Assembly (NCBI RefSeq): GCF_964355755.1
Contig: NC_092679.1
Span: 14,748,932 to 14,812,931 of the forward strand
Length of the DNA: 64,000 nucleotides
Source of the DNA: Antedon mediterranea
Taxonomy: Eukaryota > Echinodermata > Crinoidea > Comatulida > Antedonidae
Direction of reading: 5' to 3'
Shown: positions 1 to 12,324 of the stretch, one piece after another
Layout: every line of letters begins with the position of its first letter
Position numbering within the stretch: position 1 is the stretch's first letter
Notes under the pieces: generated by a model
Database searches by the model: none
What the model was told of the DNA's origin: nothing
What the model saw: only the letters and a program-made list of their open reading frames with translations
Translations under genes and position numbers: made by a program

Positions 1-243
1 TCAATATTCATTATAAATGGCCATAAATAAGGTCCAGCCAAAGCCATGCACTGACTTTGCTCAAAAGAAAATGGCTGCCGTAATTTCTTAAACTCCATGT
101 GTTACACAACAAAATATACATAAGATGTAAGCTTAGTATTTGTATGAATGTTGATGTACAGTAGGCAACAGCTTTAACTGTTTTCCCCTAAAGTTAAAAA
201 AAAGAAGATTAATAATTTTTGTAAAATGTTTTTCTCTTTCCAG

Positions 244-500
244 ATGCAACTGATGTCGTTTGTACATCCGGTCTTGAACAATTAGAATTAAGAATTTATG
301 ACGCACTACATGAATTTATTCAAACGAACTATCCCGCCACTTGTGCACGGCGTGAAATGAAACTCATAACAATGCTTCCAGGATTTCGACAACTCTCAAA
401 CGATTCTATCAAACATTTCAGTAAAAACTTTGTGGAACGCAACGTACCAATGCGTGAACTGTTCAGAGAAATGATGGAGGCTAAGCATGATTGCATTTAA
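244..500 (+). CDS. Nuclear receptor, ligand-binding domain C-terminal exon (NR3/ERR-like)
   Basis: This is the last coding exon of a ligand-regulated or orphan transcription factor. It follows a polypyrimidine acceptor (ctctttccag at 234-243), opens with two bases that finish a split codon, and runs 84 codons to TAA. The translation reads as helices 9-12 of a nuclear-receptor ligand-binding domain: a helix 10/11 segment with LPGFRQLS and a C-terminal AF-2 helix with VPMRELFREMMEAK. From family knowledge, ERR proteins end in VPMHKLFLEMLEA, so NR3 (ERR/ER-like) is the best fit; NR5-type receptors, which also end in an EML.AK helix, are the main alternative. The DNA-binding domain and the rest of the LBD lie left of the window. 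Nuclear receptor is fairly sure; the subfamily is inference. Confidence 0.8.
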
Positions 501-695
501 AAGATGTGTTTTCCCCTAAATTTGAAAAAATATTTATAAAAATTACATTTGAAATTAACTTGAAGTATCATAAAAATGTTACAATTTCAGATTAGACTAT
601 TATGCTGGAGAAAGCAATAACTAAAAAGACACCCAGTCAATGTATGGTTTTTTTTTCATATTATCTATTACGAAATTGGAAGAACTTTTAAAATA

Positions 696-828
696 CAGTA
701 GAACTTCTACTAAGTGGATATTTTTTATACTTAGCAAAATGTCCTCTTAATAGGGTTGTCCCCTAATTAGGTTTTAACACACGGAAAGTTGTCCCCTGAG
801 TAGTGGTGTCCAAAAAGAAAGGTGTACT
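696..828. repeat. MITE-like element, pogo/Tigger-type terminus (copy 1, decayed)
   Basis: It begins TA-CAGTAGAACTTCTACTAAG and carries the internal words gtcccctaattagg and gtcccctgagtag, which recur in copies at 17995-18063, 35206-35389, 39165-39206 and 59078-59227. The CAGTAGAACC-type end beside TA is typical of non-autonomous Tc1/mariner-pogo elements. The right end (ggtgtact) is decayed here. Confidence 0.6.
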
Positions 829-1554
829 AATTCTATATTTAGTTTGAACATTTTATGATATTCGAACTTTAATTTTTTATTAAATTTTTATATACATACA
901 TCTTTTAAAGTTCTTAAATGCTGGGTTACGATTTTATTGAATTTTACTTGGATATGCGTTTGCTTAGAGTACTATTTTGATGAATTTGAATTTGTGATTT
1001 GCATATTAGATGTCGAGTCAAGAAATCAAGGAATATATGTTAAAGAGAGCTGTTATTTTAGTGAGTTATCGTTTTGGAATTAAAATGAAGAATTGAAGAC
1101 TTCTACAAATTCGTTGGTACCTTTGAGGTATTGTGGCGATACCATTTTGCTGCATTTGTTCAATCAGCTTTCGGTAATTGGAATGTGATACAGAACTTGC
1201 TACATATTACTTGTCAGCATTATTTTTATACAAAACGTATTGTAAGCAATAATTTTGAAGAATTTACAACACTCTCTGCTACTAATATCTACTATACACG
1301 TGATGTGTAAGAATACAATCAGGTGTATTGAAATAACAAATATATATATATATCATCTAGAGGCTTAACAGAAAGAGCTTACTAAACTATGAAAGCGCCA
1401 GTGGTTTAATGTTGGGTCATTCGAGAGTATTTTTGGCGATTCTTTTTTCTTTTCGTATACTTTTATTTATTTCACTATTGTTGCAGTTTAGGTTGTCTAT
1501 TTTTCTGAAAGTCTGAAACTCCATTAGATGTATCCCAACTTTGTTTTAACTCAA

Positions 1555-1925
1555 CTAAATAAGTTACAAAATGCATATCATAATCTTTATCAGTACCATG
1601 CTTATCATTCTTCATATCATCCATATCATCATTATCAAAATTTCTATCTTTATCAATACCATTAATTAGCATATTTATTAATATATTCTTATCTTTATCA
1701 ATATCATTCTTACCATTATCGTTATGAATATTCTTTTTATCAATACTTTTTTCATCAATATCATCTTTATCAGTATCATATCATATTTTTATCGTCTGCT
1801 GTATCAGTAGCATTACCTTTATGAATGCATTCTATCTTTATCATTCTTATTATAAATTATTATCATCGTTATCAATATCATTATCTTTATCAATATCATT
1901 CTTATAGTCATTATCAATTGAACGA
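1555..1925. repeat. Degenerate ATC/ATT-rich tandem repeat
   Basis: The words tatcaatatcatt and ctttatcaat recur many times with drift, giving a low-complexity block without a fixed period. It yields short open frames on both strands that have no protein character. Confidence 0.75.
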
Positions 1926-2779
1926 ATCCAATTTGAAAATGGTCTTTACTGAACATTTTTTTTTTGTGAATGTAAATTCAAATATTTCGTTAAATATGTA
2001 TATATTTTTAGAATTTTATGTATATATTAAGTTTTATTGATTTCATATTACGTATTCCGCATTTTAAATGTTAGATTATATAATGAATAAATATATAGAT
2101 TATCACAAACGCAATAATGAATTGATAGCACAGTAATTGTTTAAAGAACAAAGGTTATTTAGTTTTAAAATCAAAGAATGTAACCATTCGGCATTCCATT
2201 TCGATTGTACATATCTGTGTAACCAAGGACATTTCACTTCCCTGGTGTAACTATGGATGTATACGGTATTAGGGATGCAACTAAATGTCAATGAATAGAA
2301 TCACTTACAGAATACATATTTTTATATTCATAAAATCTTTATATTATTCTAATTATAAGAAATGTTTGATTTATATATTAATATTAAAATGAGCTTGAAA
2401 GTTTAATGAGTTTTCAGTGTGTTTCGTGTTGTAATTCCATAACTTGCAGTGGTAAAATCTTCATTAATCCTGAATCCTCGAAATCAATTTATCGTAAATT
2501 TGTACATTTTTTTAACAAACTCCGCCTAAGAACATATAAGAACATATTTGGCTTCTATAGGCTTTATGAGCTTACCTAATGAGGGTCGAATGGATGGACC
2601 AGCCCTATTAATATTGTTGAAATAAAATAAAAATTAAAAAAATCAGTAAGAAAATCGATGTTTAAAATACAGTAGCTAATACTAATAGATCCAGTTTATG
2701 TTATCTCTCAAAATGAATTACACTTTTGTATTTTAAGCCTATATTTTTAGTCTATATTGGTAAACATTTGTTTGAAAAC

Positions 2780-2935
2780 CTTGACAAACTCCGCATCCAA
2801 AGTTTGCTAGTGTAGACCAACTTTAACAAACAGCAGAAAATAAGTTTGCAGAAGTCTACGCAAACTCCGAGGCTTGCAAAAAAATGTAGCAACGTTTGCT
2901 ATAGTGTAAACCATCTGCAAACTAAGCTTCATTAC
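2780..2935. repeat. Possible inverted-repeat (MITE-like) fragment
   Basis: Short segments such as caaactccg, gtttgctagtgtagac and tgctatagtgtaaac occur in both orientations, as in a decayed fold-back element. A related-looking stretch lies at 55530-55680 (ctaactagtttgcagaagctagac). I could not define the ends. Confidence 0.35.
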
Positions 2936-2982
2936 TCGTTGAAATGATGACCTACACATTGCATATTACTGTCGTGCATTAC

Positions 2983-3004
2983 ATCATGGAGGTACCTCCA
3001 TGAT
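2983..3004. repeat. Perfect 22-bp palindrome
   Basis: The sequence atcatggaggt is followed immediately by its exact reverse complement, with no spacer. It lies in otherwise gene-free DNA. It could be a dimer-binding site, a relic of an inverted-repeat element, or chance. Confidence 0.8.
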
Positions 3005-6000
3005 TACATTAACTGCACAGGGGGCGAATTTGATTGGGGAGATTTTGAAAGTAGGACTCTATAGCATCCTTGTTCAACTCCTTGTAGACCTATTATCATT
3101 CGCTCCCTTAATTTTGACCTCATTTCCCATCGCGAAACAATATCTTGGAGAACAATCCTGTAATCTTTGACGTCCAATTTCTATCACGGCATAATTATTG
3201 CAAGTAATACCTGCCTTTGAGCAGGTGGACTTGAACCGACAAAGATAAAGAAAAACTTCCCGGCTCAGTGTCTGGCTTATGGAAATATATATTATATTTT
3301 ATTTCTAGTGCGAGTTCATTACAAGGTTTACTTCCATTTTAGGAATACAACCAAATATATTCCTCAAGGAGAACTCTAGAGATTTGATCAACAGTTAGGC
3401 TATAGCCTTATAATCTGTCCCGGGCTTCAGAATTCAATATTATCCTACATCCTAACTTTTTATTTTGGATTTCGTAAATCGTAATTGTTTATCAGGCAAT
3501 TAATTACCAATTAGTATAGGCCTAACTGAAAATCTAACACGACTTTATAACTTCAATATTTTATGCGTTAATTACACATTATCAGCCAATTTAAACCGGA
3601 TAATTGTTGTTGGTGAGTCAGTCTGCTAAGCAATTTAATGTGCACTTTCGTACTTTTAGCATTTTGTTAGATAGCCTCATTTTGTGAACTTTTGTGTGTA
3701 TTTCATGATGCGTTGAATTGTGATGGGTGTGAGGATCCTACTGAACTTTGCCAACGGTCGTTTGCAAAACTGTGTCAATATATCTCATATTCAAATTAGA
3801 ATAGACCTACATATTACACAAATCAAATTGTAATCATCCCAATTTTTCACTCAAATGCTTCCTTAGGGTTAAAAAAAATCAATGTTAATATGATAACTTT
3901 CTTGAAAAAATACTAGGGGAAAGTAGGTTTTAATTACTTACTCTAAGAACTTAATGTTTTGTCATAACCTTCTTACTGAAAGAGAATATACATTTTCGCC
4001 GTTCTTCATTATAAATCTTTTGCCTGCCATTAATCCTCCAATCCTAATTAATTCATTAACAGTCAAGGTCTAATTAGATTAGTTTAAATTTAGGTACGTT
4101 CAAAGTCGTTTTTCAGTGTCAGTTATTTGTGTCCAATCAAAGAAAAAGAACAGGCCTAGGTTTGTTTATTGGTGTAAGAATAAGTTGCTTAGTTTTAGTG
4201 ACTAATTATGCGTACTTCCGTCCTGTTAATGATAGGAGCCTGTGTGTACTTGGTATGAAAAAAGCTCAATGTTTGTTTTACACAATCTAGTAAATGATTC
4301 AGCTATTTTGTCAAAGATTGCACATTGGTTGGTTTGCTTCAGATAATTTAATGTTCGTTGATTTAACGTATAGTTAATGTTTTGTCTTCCTGATAATGTT
4401 TATTTCCATTTGCTAGTCTTTTTATGTCATGTTAGCCTATTCTCATTTTATAATTGTAGTTAATTTAATCGGTAAACTTCGCTTAACTTAACTGCAGCGA
4501 GAGGTTAAAAACAGAGTGACGATGTAAAGATGTTTAAAACATTTAAAAGTGACTAAAAATGACTCAAGTGTACGCGCTGTGCCGGGGGATGAGAGGTGGG
4601 TAGCTTATTATCGGTTACTATCTTAATTGGTAACTCATAGCTTAAATTAACTTAACGGTAACTATACGATACCTTAACTTAACCTGTAATTTAGCTTAAC
4701 TTACTTATATTAACCGATAACTAAACTTTAAATATACATGATACATCGTGTAGGTTGCAATATTTCTTTTAAATTGAAATAAAAAGAAATTAATTCGGAC
4801 TTCGTTCATTCGCTAAAAGCATCAAAACAGGAATCGCATCGAATTTTGTGCAAGATATATTATTACGGTATTTATTTTTTAAATTTAATTGTAAGAAAAA
4901 GAAATAATTTAGAGCATGAATGCTCATGACACAGAAATAGATGCAAATAGAAACTGATGCAAAGAAAATTTTGTTGGCAATGACATATTATTGTTTTTCG
5001 TAATAATTGCGATAAACACATGCTTCATATCTTGTATTGGAAGTGTTCCAGATCGAAAAGTGTAAGTTATCAAAAGTAAGGAATTTGTGTTGGAATTATA
5101 GGATCAGAATCCAACATCTTTCAACTAATGTTATCAACCTTTGTAGTAATTGATTGAAGTACTTGGTGAAACTAAATATTGTCACTGTTTTTGGCATTCT
5201 ATGTTTCGTAGAGTTTTAGGCCTAAACGTAATCAATATCATTAATCTGCCATTTCGTTTATCATTAAAAACATGTGGTCGTTGTGAGTTGCAACTGTAGG
5301 ATAAGCTCTGTGGATTAGTAAAAACCAGTTCTGTCCGAATATGTTACGTCAGTACTGTAGGATGGTTATTCTTAAATCTAGAGTTATCGCTGTAGTTCTC
5401 ACCAATGTACAAAGAGAGAAAAAATATACTTAGGCCTATAACAATTAAGTTATGATAATCCAAAATAATTTACAATTTAAGTAAGCAATTAAAATATAGG
5501 CACGTGTCCTCTCCTGATTCTAAAGACCTATCTCTATAAGTTAAAAGTAATTATGTTATAAATTGAATGAAAGTGTTTTGTTCATTTTAAACCAAAATAG
5601 ACCAATTGCATAGGCCTGCAGTACACTGATGAGTAAGCTTGCAAAGTGTCCTTAGTGAACCGATTCATTTTTTAATTGCATTTTCTTGCTAAAAGTATAT
5701 GTATCATCCTTCCACGCAACATTAGGTCACCAGTTCTGTACCGGGTGACTGGTCACAACTTCCTTATTTCAGCCCCTACATCCCCCTTAACATTTGATGT
5801 AAACATTTTATTTTACATCAGAAAAGATATGTAGTAAAATGTCTACCCATTAATATTGCTATTATCTGCTCTTGGCGAATTTAGTAGGTTTGCAGAAGCA
5901 TCACTGCAACCGTTAAGTAGTCTCCAAAATCATATCCTCTATTAGTGTTCTTAAGACAAACTTTCTGCTTCGATATTTTAGCCCTACATCCCATAGAAAT

Positions 6001-9000
6001 TAAAATATCTGCAGTTATTATTAGGCCTACATTCTCTGACCATAATTACCCGTTGTTCTGTTTGTTGTTAGTGCAAGCCTGCGTTTAAAACGGTTGTGTC
6101 AAGCACGTCAGGCAAGCACACCTCACCTTACCGTATGAATCATTGTTGGACTTGGTCCATGTCCTAAATGTCAAAGTAAATGAAACAAGTGGCCACGAGA
6201 CTATTATGTCAATGTCGTTTTAGTACAATGGTACTAATAATTACTATTAATAAAATATCACCAGCTGCCTCAGTATCATCTTCATCCATAACTAGGCCTA
6301 CATAGGCCTATATTTTAAACGGAAACACGTGGTTTTATGAATTTTTTCACAATAATATTTGATAAAAACATCAATTTCTAAAACTGTAATTGTATAATTA
6401 CCTCTATAGGCATGATTCATTGTATGAGGTTTTCCGAGCCTGTCACGGTTTTTGTTTTCACCACCCTGGTAATGATTTTGTCAACACTATTCCAGATTTT
6501 GGCCTTCTCTGGTCAAGATTTCAGCCGACACTTCTCTGTTAAAGATTTGAGCAGACTCTTATCACAATTTTACGTTTTTACGTTAACTTTCAATTCAAGG
6601 TTTAAATATGGTCATCCAAAACAGCTGTAGGGCAAAGATTAGAGCCAAAAGTTACAATTTTACAGTTTTTTTCAGTATTTATGTAAACACAAGGGAGACC
6701 TTTGTCTTTTTTTAAATTAAATATTGTGATTTAAACATGCATTTTAAAGTTGTATTCTTTCTAACTGATCTTTCCTTCTTATTAGTAAATATGGTGTATC
6801 GTGGTATACTTCTATGTGATCATTATGTGTGTGTTTTCTTTTGTGTGCGCGGTCAAAAAGAAATGCGTGGGATAGTTGAATGATCTTTCGGGCACTATCA
6901 CATTATGATGATGATCTCTCGTGCATTATCACATATTATATTGGCTATTTTATATAGCATTCAACTCAAGTCTCAGTTAAAATTCTTTTTAAATATGAAA
7001 GTTTTTTTTTTGTGTACTTGTTCGAGAATGTCGCAGGCCGGTATGAAAAAAAAATTGAATTCCATCCGGATATAAGCAAACGTTCTACTTTCACAGTCCT
7101 TAATAAAGTTTTATGTTTGTTTTTTTTTTTATGAATAATTGCCTTTCCTTTAGGATATCAGTCGTTTAGTTTTCCAATGAACCACATAGGTTACATATGT
7201 GAGATTTCAAAAGAAAGATACTTTATATACTGTATATATAGAATACTTAAGAATAGCCTACTTAAACTTTATTGTACTTAAATCCATCAATTACATGGAA
7301 ACAAATTCTCATTTATCACTGTCAATTTTTGTCCATTTTTTGCCCAGTGATTTGGTGTATTTTATCGTTTTCTGCATATTTGCAGTAATGCACACACATT
7401 TCAAGCCATTTTTGTTTTTGACCATGAATGAATGGAATGAACTTGTTTTGTTAAAATTATTCTACTGCATTTACTGCAGTAACTACATTGTTGTCTACTA
7501 TTAACGTGTTTTATGCAAGTTGTATTAGTATTCAATTTCTATTTGTTGTTATTTAATGCATAATTTGTATGTATGTAAAAATGTAATTCTAGATTCTTTT
7601 AAATTAAATTATGTAAGTTAAAAACTTATTCAGTAAGTATTGTATTTCTGGAAAATGAATTCTTATAATCAATCGGTTTGAAAACAGGAAAATCATTTAG
7701 AATATCAGTGTTGAAGTTTAAAAAGCTGGAAATAGAAGGAGACAACCAGAGATATTAAGCTAATAAACATAATTACTCTTCCATCATATCTGTTTAAAAC
7801 GATTTCAATCTAGAAGGTTGATTGAATTTTGGGTAATGTTTCGGAAATGAATGATCGATGAAACAGGGGAACGATTGTGGTTCTTCCCTAAACATGATAC
7901 AATAATATAACATTGCCAAATTTAGCTGTTTTATAAGGTCCCAAAGTGGGAAGTAAATTCATTAACCATTTGGTTATATATCTTTGTACTCTCAAAATCT
8001 TTCAGACAAAAAAGTTTAACAACAATTTCCTTAATCATAGGTTTAATGTAATGTGAATTAATATTAAATTCCTGTACGATATAAATAATCAACTAGTGTA
8101 TGTTGTAATATAAAAGCATGATAGACTGACATATAATTTAATTTGAACATAAATTGCAAATTCATGGGTTGTCAGTATAAAATATTCAAAGCAAATCAAA
8201 ATCTAGCTTTTATTCGTTCCAGACAAAACAAGTTTTTTCCTCGACAGAAAATAGTATTAACAAAAAGGAAAAATACAATCTATATTACCGTATTGAAGTA
8301 TTGCAGTATTCAAATGTATGATTCACATTTATAAAAAAAAAAGTATTTCGAAAAGGCTAACTTTCTCTGACAGATTTTCTCCTGCTCGTTTAGTCATTAT
8401 TCATCAAAATTCCCCCAAACATTGTTTATTGATAACGAAATATATGATATTCTACGTAATATGGCAGATTGCCATATTTTCTTTATAAATAGCAATACAC
8501 TTTAAAGAGTGTTATCTTTTAGATAGATCTCCTACAAAGATATAATCTAGACCTATTACGTGACGGACAAGCTAAGCTTGATATTATATTTAAAATGAGT
8601 TTTAACATAAATATCTAAAAAGTCCATGCAATTTAACTCTTATGATAAAATTATAGTTTAAATTATGAATATATGTAAATATTATTCCTAAATCTGGTTT
8701 AAATTTGACAAAAATATATGTTCTAAATGTTCTGTTCATTCATTTTCTTTTCATCTAAATGTGTTTGCTATCGAATTATCTAAAGAAATAACATACCTTA
8801 TGAAGAGGTCAGGATAGATTTTCAAATATCCGGTTAATATCATTTAATGACTTATATTTTGACTGACGTTCACATCGTCGGGAATATGTATTATTAGTAT
8901 TTCTAGGCCTCTAATCACCATGAGTCGCGAAGTCTGGTGACCAAGACTCGGACAGGATCATTAGTGTCAAAGTAACAAAAATGACTAGCATTGATATCTG

Positions 9001-10216
9001 TTCAAATTTACCAACAACTGTCTTTTTATATAGCATTTTTCTGCAGTTAATTGAGACAGTGTTTTCATGTCTATATTTGTATCATTTGTTTGAAGTTGAA
9101 AGTTTGTTAATAATACTGTAGGCCTAATCTACTACAATCCATAACCGTATATGTGATATTTTTTAACTAATTTCGTTGCATTTTAAGTGCTGTTCATCCA
9201 TAATTTAATTTAATTTAAATTACTGAATGTTCATTTTGGCACGCCAGGGGCTGCATTTGCACAACTACGCATGCAACTACAAGTAGTGCGTGTAGCCATG
9301 GGGTTCATGCAACTCTTAAGTGAAATTTATATTCAATTCAGTTTAAATTAAACCTAAGTAACGTTTAAAGTATACATTGTGGAAAATCTATAGTTTCCTG
9401 TGGATGTATTGGTTACAATCTAATCACATACATGTTGTTTTTTTCTTGTCTTTTGTGGGAACAACCCACCTTTATTATTTCCACTCTTTTTCTCTTTTTT
9501 TTTCATTACTTCTTACAAACATACATGTTGTTGATACAACAAAATGTTAACTTACTTTGCAAGTAATTACCGTACCTCATGCTTCTTATACGTTATAAGG
9601 AAGATAGGCCTAAATTGATATTTAAAATGTATATTAACATTTACATTGATGAATTTAAGATATCCTAATCTTGTGAAATTATAAATACGTTATTAACAAA
9701 CAATATACAATCTATAATACAAAGTATCACTTTCTCTTTTGTTGACAAAGCTGTTTACACTTTTTGAAACATACTTATTTCTGTGTATATTCAGTTCTGG
9801 GTAATGTTAAGATAGTGTCGAAATAGCTCATCAAAGTATATTAAGCTGTTATGTGCTAATGTGCCTTCCTTTCTTATTCTTGGCGTTTGGCCATTCTCTA
9901 CTAACTAATTTAACTTGGCATTCCTATTAGACTAAGTTTTGCGTTAATTGTGGTACTACCGTATTATCTTATTTTACAAGTGATAGTAGGCCTAACAGTT
10001 TCTTGTTTTCCATTTTAAGAACAGTAAAAGCTAGACTTACACATTTCCAGTAAACCCTTTTTCTTAACTTTGTTTCCAATTCAATTATTTTCTTGAAAGG
10101 AAAAATTCAAAGTCCCGGTTTATTCCTGGTGTGTTCAAACACTTAACCTTTTAATCTTCCTTGTGAATGTGCTATAATATTTTCCGAACTTGAGCCCACG
10201 CTTTTTCTATCTAAGT
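3005..10216. other. Gene-free intergenic stretch
   Basis: I see no exon-like or conserved coding sequence on either strand. Open stretches at 6412-6630, 7199-7504 and 8143-8334 have the phenylalanine/isoleucine/tyrosine-rich composition expected of AT-rich noncoding DNA. Recurrent features are scattered taggccta octamers, a TTAACTTAAC-rich patch at about 4465-4720, and a small direct repeat at 6880-6945 (gatctttcgggcactatcaca and gatctctcgtgcattatcaca). Confidence 0.6.
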
Positions 10217-10246
10217 TAGCCTAGCCTAGCCTAGCCTAGCCTAGCC
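10217..10246. repeat. (AGCCT)n pentanucleotide microsatellite
   Basis: Six uninterrupted copies of the five-base unit agcct. The same unit appears in short form at 60440-60465 (aggcctaggcctagcctagc). Confidence 0.9.
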
Positions 10247-11028
10247 ATAGCAACATACCCAATCGTACAGAATGTTTTCTTCATGCCAACCAATCATCGA
10301 TCCCCATTCTAATTAATTTGTACCAGGGTTTTCTTAGAATAAGAAGTAAACTTCCGAAACAATAATCAGGCCTACAATGATTACCAGATACGGTAACCGT
10401 CAACATCAAATATACGGGTCCCACCTAGTTAAAGGCAATCTTTCAATATGTTTAACGTTACCGTACCACGTATGTGAAATACAATTAAAAGTACTGTATG
10501 TATTAGGCATCACTACATGTATTTCTGTATTATTTATCCTTGTCCAATTATATTTTGTCGATGAGTTGTTCTCTAGGTTACCTTTGAAGGATTTTTTGAA
10601 AGGTCTGATTTCCGTAATAAAGTAAACAGTTTATGATCTGTCAGTATTATATAACGACTTAGAATGACGTAACCAGTTTTCAGAATAGGTACTGTAGCCT
10701 ATACCGGTTTTCGTGATAGACGCAATAAACATAATATTTTGTAGTAAACAAATGGGATAAATTTAGTAGATGGTATTTTTGTGGTAATTATATATTGCAT
10801 TTCAAATAAGCAAATCAGTTTGAAGAATATTTACAGCTGGTTCAAAATCGTTACTGTTATTGCTATTTTCTTGTGGGTAATTGTATACAAAACTTTCAAG
10901 TTGTATGGAATTCTGCAATCAGTAGGCCTTCCTTATACACTCTCCTAACATTATAGTTTTCCTCATAAAATATGTATAATTCGGTTTATTGATTCACAGT
11001 TTTTTAAATTAATTTATTTATTATTTTA

Positions 11029-12324
11029 TTATTCTCCAAATGGTACAGAATATACTGTATCTGTTACGCTTTTATTATTAAGTTGTTTGTGGCACATAGG
11101 CTCCAAATAGTCGTTGTTTCCCTGGTAATCTGTATTGAGCGGTACTCCTATATTGTTTACTTGATATTTAAATGAAACATTGCTTCTCAAACTGTTATTA
11201 ATTTCAGGTTTTTTCAGTGAAGCAGTCGGTTCTAAATATTCGTTACCTGTACATTTAATTGTATCATATGCACTAATATCATTGGCACATGTGATGTAAA
11301 AGTTTTGACCCTGGCCAGGTTTATTTGATGTTAGGCTTCCTTGTTCGCTTCGTGTTATTGTCGTGGCGTAAATACTAGGACGATCGGCGCATTTTCTAAA
11401 CATCCACGAACTCTGTTCATCACCACCTCGATGTTTACTCGAACAAATGCATCGAATTAGCAGATAAACAGAACAAAATGAAACAGTAAATCCAGTTGTT
11501 GCACATATAAACATAATCCAGAAAAAAGGAATATTAAATTCATCTGAAGACTCTGCTACGTCAATTGTAGATAGATTATGCTGGTTAGCATTGATGCTTA
11601 CCGTTACATGAGATTCAGTGTTTACTGACGTAACTCCTTTTTTCGGCAATGTAGTGGCGGTGGTGTTGGTGACATCAATTGACGTCGGTTTACCAGTAAC
11701 ATTTTCTTTTAAAGCGATAGAAGACATGTTCAATGTTCTGCTTGCGTTCCAAGTTCCTCCTGTGGATTTCAATGAGCAAGCAATCACAACTCTATCGTCT
11801 GATTCCTTGATATCAAATAGTTGGAGTGCATGTGTTCTTTTTTCATCAACAACAGCTCGAAGTTTCGGATGAAGAAAATAAACAGGTATGTTCCACAAAG
11901 TGCCAGTGTAAATACCTATGATGTCAGTCCCAGAACAAGTAAGTGTTACATTCGATCCTATGACAGCTGGATCAGATTGTTTGATTTCGACTCCAGGCTG
12001 TAATAACTTCAACTTGATAGAACAACGTAGAGCAGTACCATCAACTAGTGACGTCTCCATGCAGGTGAACTTGCTGTTGTGGTCGTTTTTCGTAACCAAA
12101 TAATCGTATTCGACAGCTCTGGCAAAGGTGTATGCTCCTAAGATGTTGCTATCCTTGGTAAGAGTTAGCTTACTCACCAATTTGGTTGATTTGCATCCTA
12201 GCTTCACTAGAGTACCGACTTTCACCTTTCTTTGGCTTACTGAACAACGAGGACCTTCTACCTGGCATAATCCTAGTCGGTACAAAGCAAACAACAAAAT
12301 GAAACTTAGGCCTGAAAACTTCAT
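11029..12324 (-). CDS. Two-Ig-domain single-pass membrane protein with tyrosine-motif tail
   Basis: Single-exon gene of 431 codons; I do not recognise a named orthologue. Residues 1-20 form a signal peptide (hydrophobic LSFILLFAL, likely cut near C20). Ig domain 1 spans C44-C88, with extra cysteines C27 and C101 that may pair. Ig domain 2 spans C130-W144-C183. N125, N193, N199 and N208 are N-glycosylation sequons. A Ser/Thr-rich stalk leads to one membrane helix (about 266-290), then a 140-residue cytoplasmic tail with Y319, Y343, Y353 (AYDTIK), Y363 (EYLEPT), Y406 (DYLEPM) and Y425 (VYSVPF). The two YLEP motifs fit YxxP-type SH2 sites, and Y353/Y363 resemble a degenerate ITAM. AATAAA signals on the minus strand lie just past the stop (11013-11022) and at 10985-10990. 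The likely role is a cell-surface receptor or adhesion molecule signalling through phosphotyrosine; the ligand is unknown. The protein is paralogous to the gene at 19082-20212. Confidence 0.85.
   Translation of the reverse strand: MKFSGLSFILLFALYRLGLCQVEGPRCSVSQRKVKVGTLVKLGCKSTKLVSKLTLTKDSNILGAYTFARAVEYDYLVTKNDHNSKFTCMETSLVDGTALRCSIKLKLLQPGVEIKQSDPAVIGSNVTLTCSGTDIIGIYTGTLWNIPVYFLHPKLRAVVDEKRTHALQLFDIKESDDRVVIACSLKSTGGTWNASRTLNMSSIALKENVTGKPTSIDVTNTTATTLPKKGVTSVNTESHVTVSINANQHNLSTIDVAESSDEFNIPFFWIMFICATTGFTVSFCSVYLLIRCICSSKHRGGDEQSSWMFRKCADRPSIYATTITRSEQGSLTSNKPGQGQNFYITCANDISAYDTIKCTGNEYLEPTASLKKPEINNSLRSNVSFKYQVNNIGVPLNTDYQGNNDYLEPMCHKQLNNKSVTDTVYSVPFGE

Larger units (their letters stand above)
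501..2100 (+). other. Probable 3' UTR and flank of the nuclear receptor gene
   Basis: There is no open frame of note after the receptor stop. The stretch holds a short inverted-repeat element (696-828) and an ATC/ATT-rich degenerate repeat (about 1555-1925). The first plausible polyadenylation signal I see on the plus strand is AATAAA at 2086-2091. Where the transcript really ends is not determined. Confidence 0.4.

Noticed and set aside
4465-4720. TTAACTTAAC-rich patch, considered as an internal telomere-like tract
   Set aside because: The repeats are irregular and do not match TTAGGG or another known telomere unit.
6412-7504. Plus-strand open frames in the left intergenic region
   Set aside because: Composition dominated by F, I, Y and L as expected from AT-rich DNA; no domain, no splice context.
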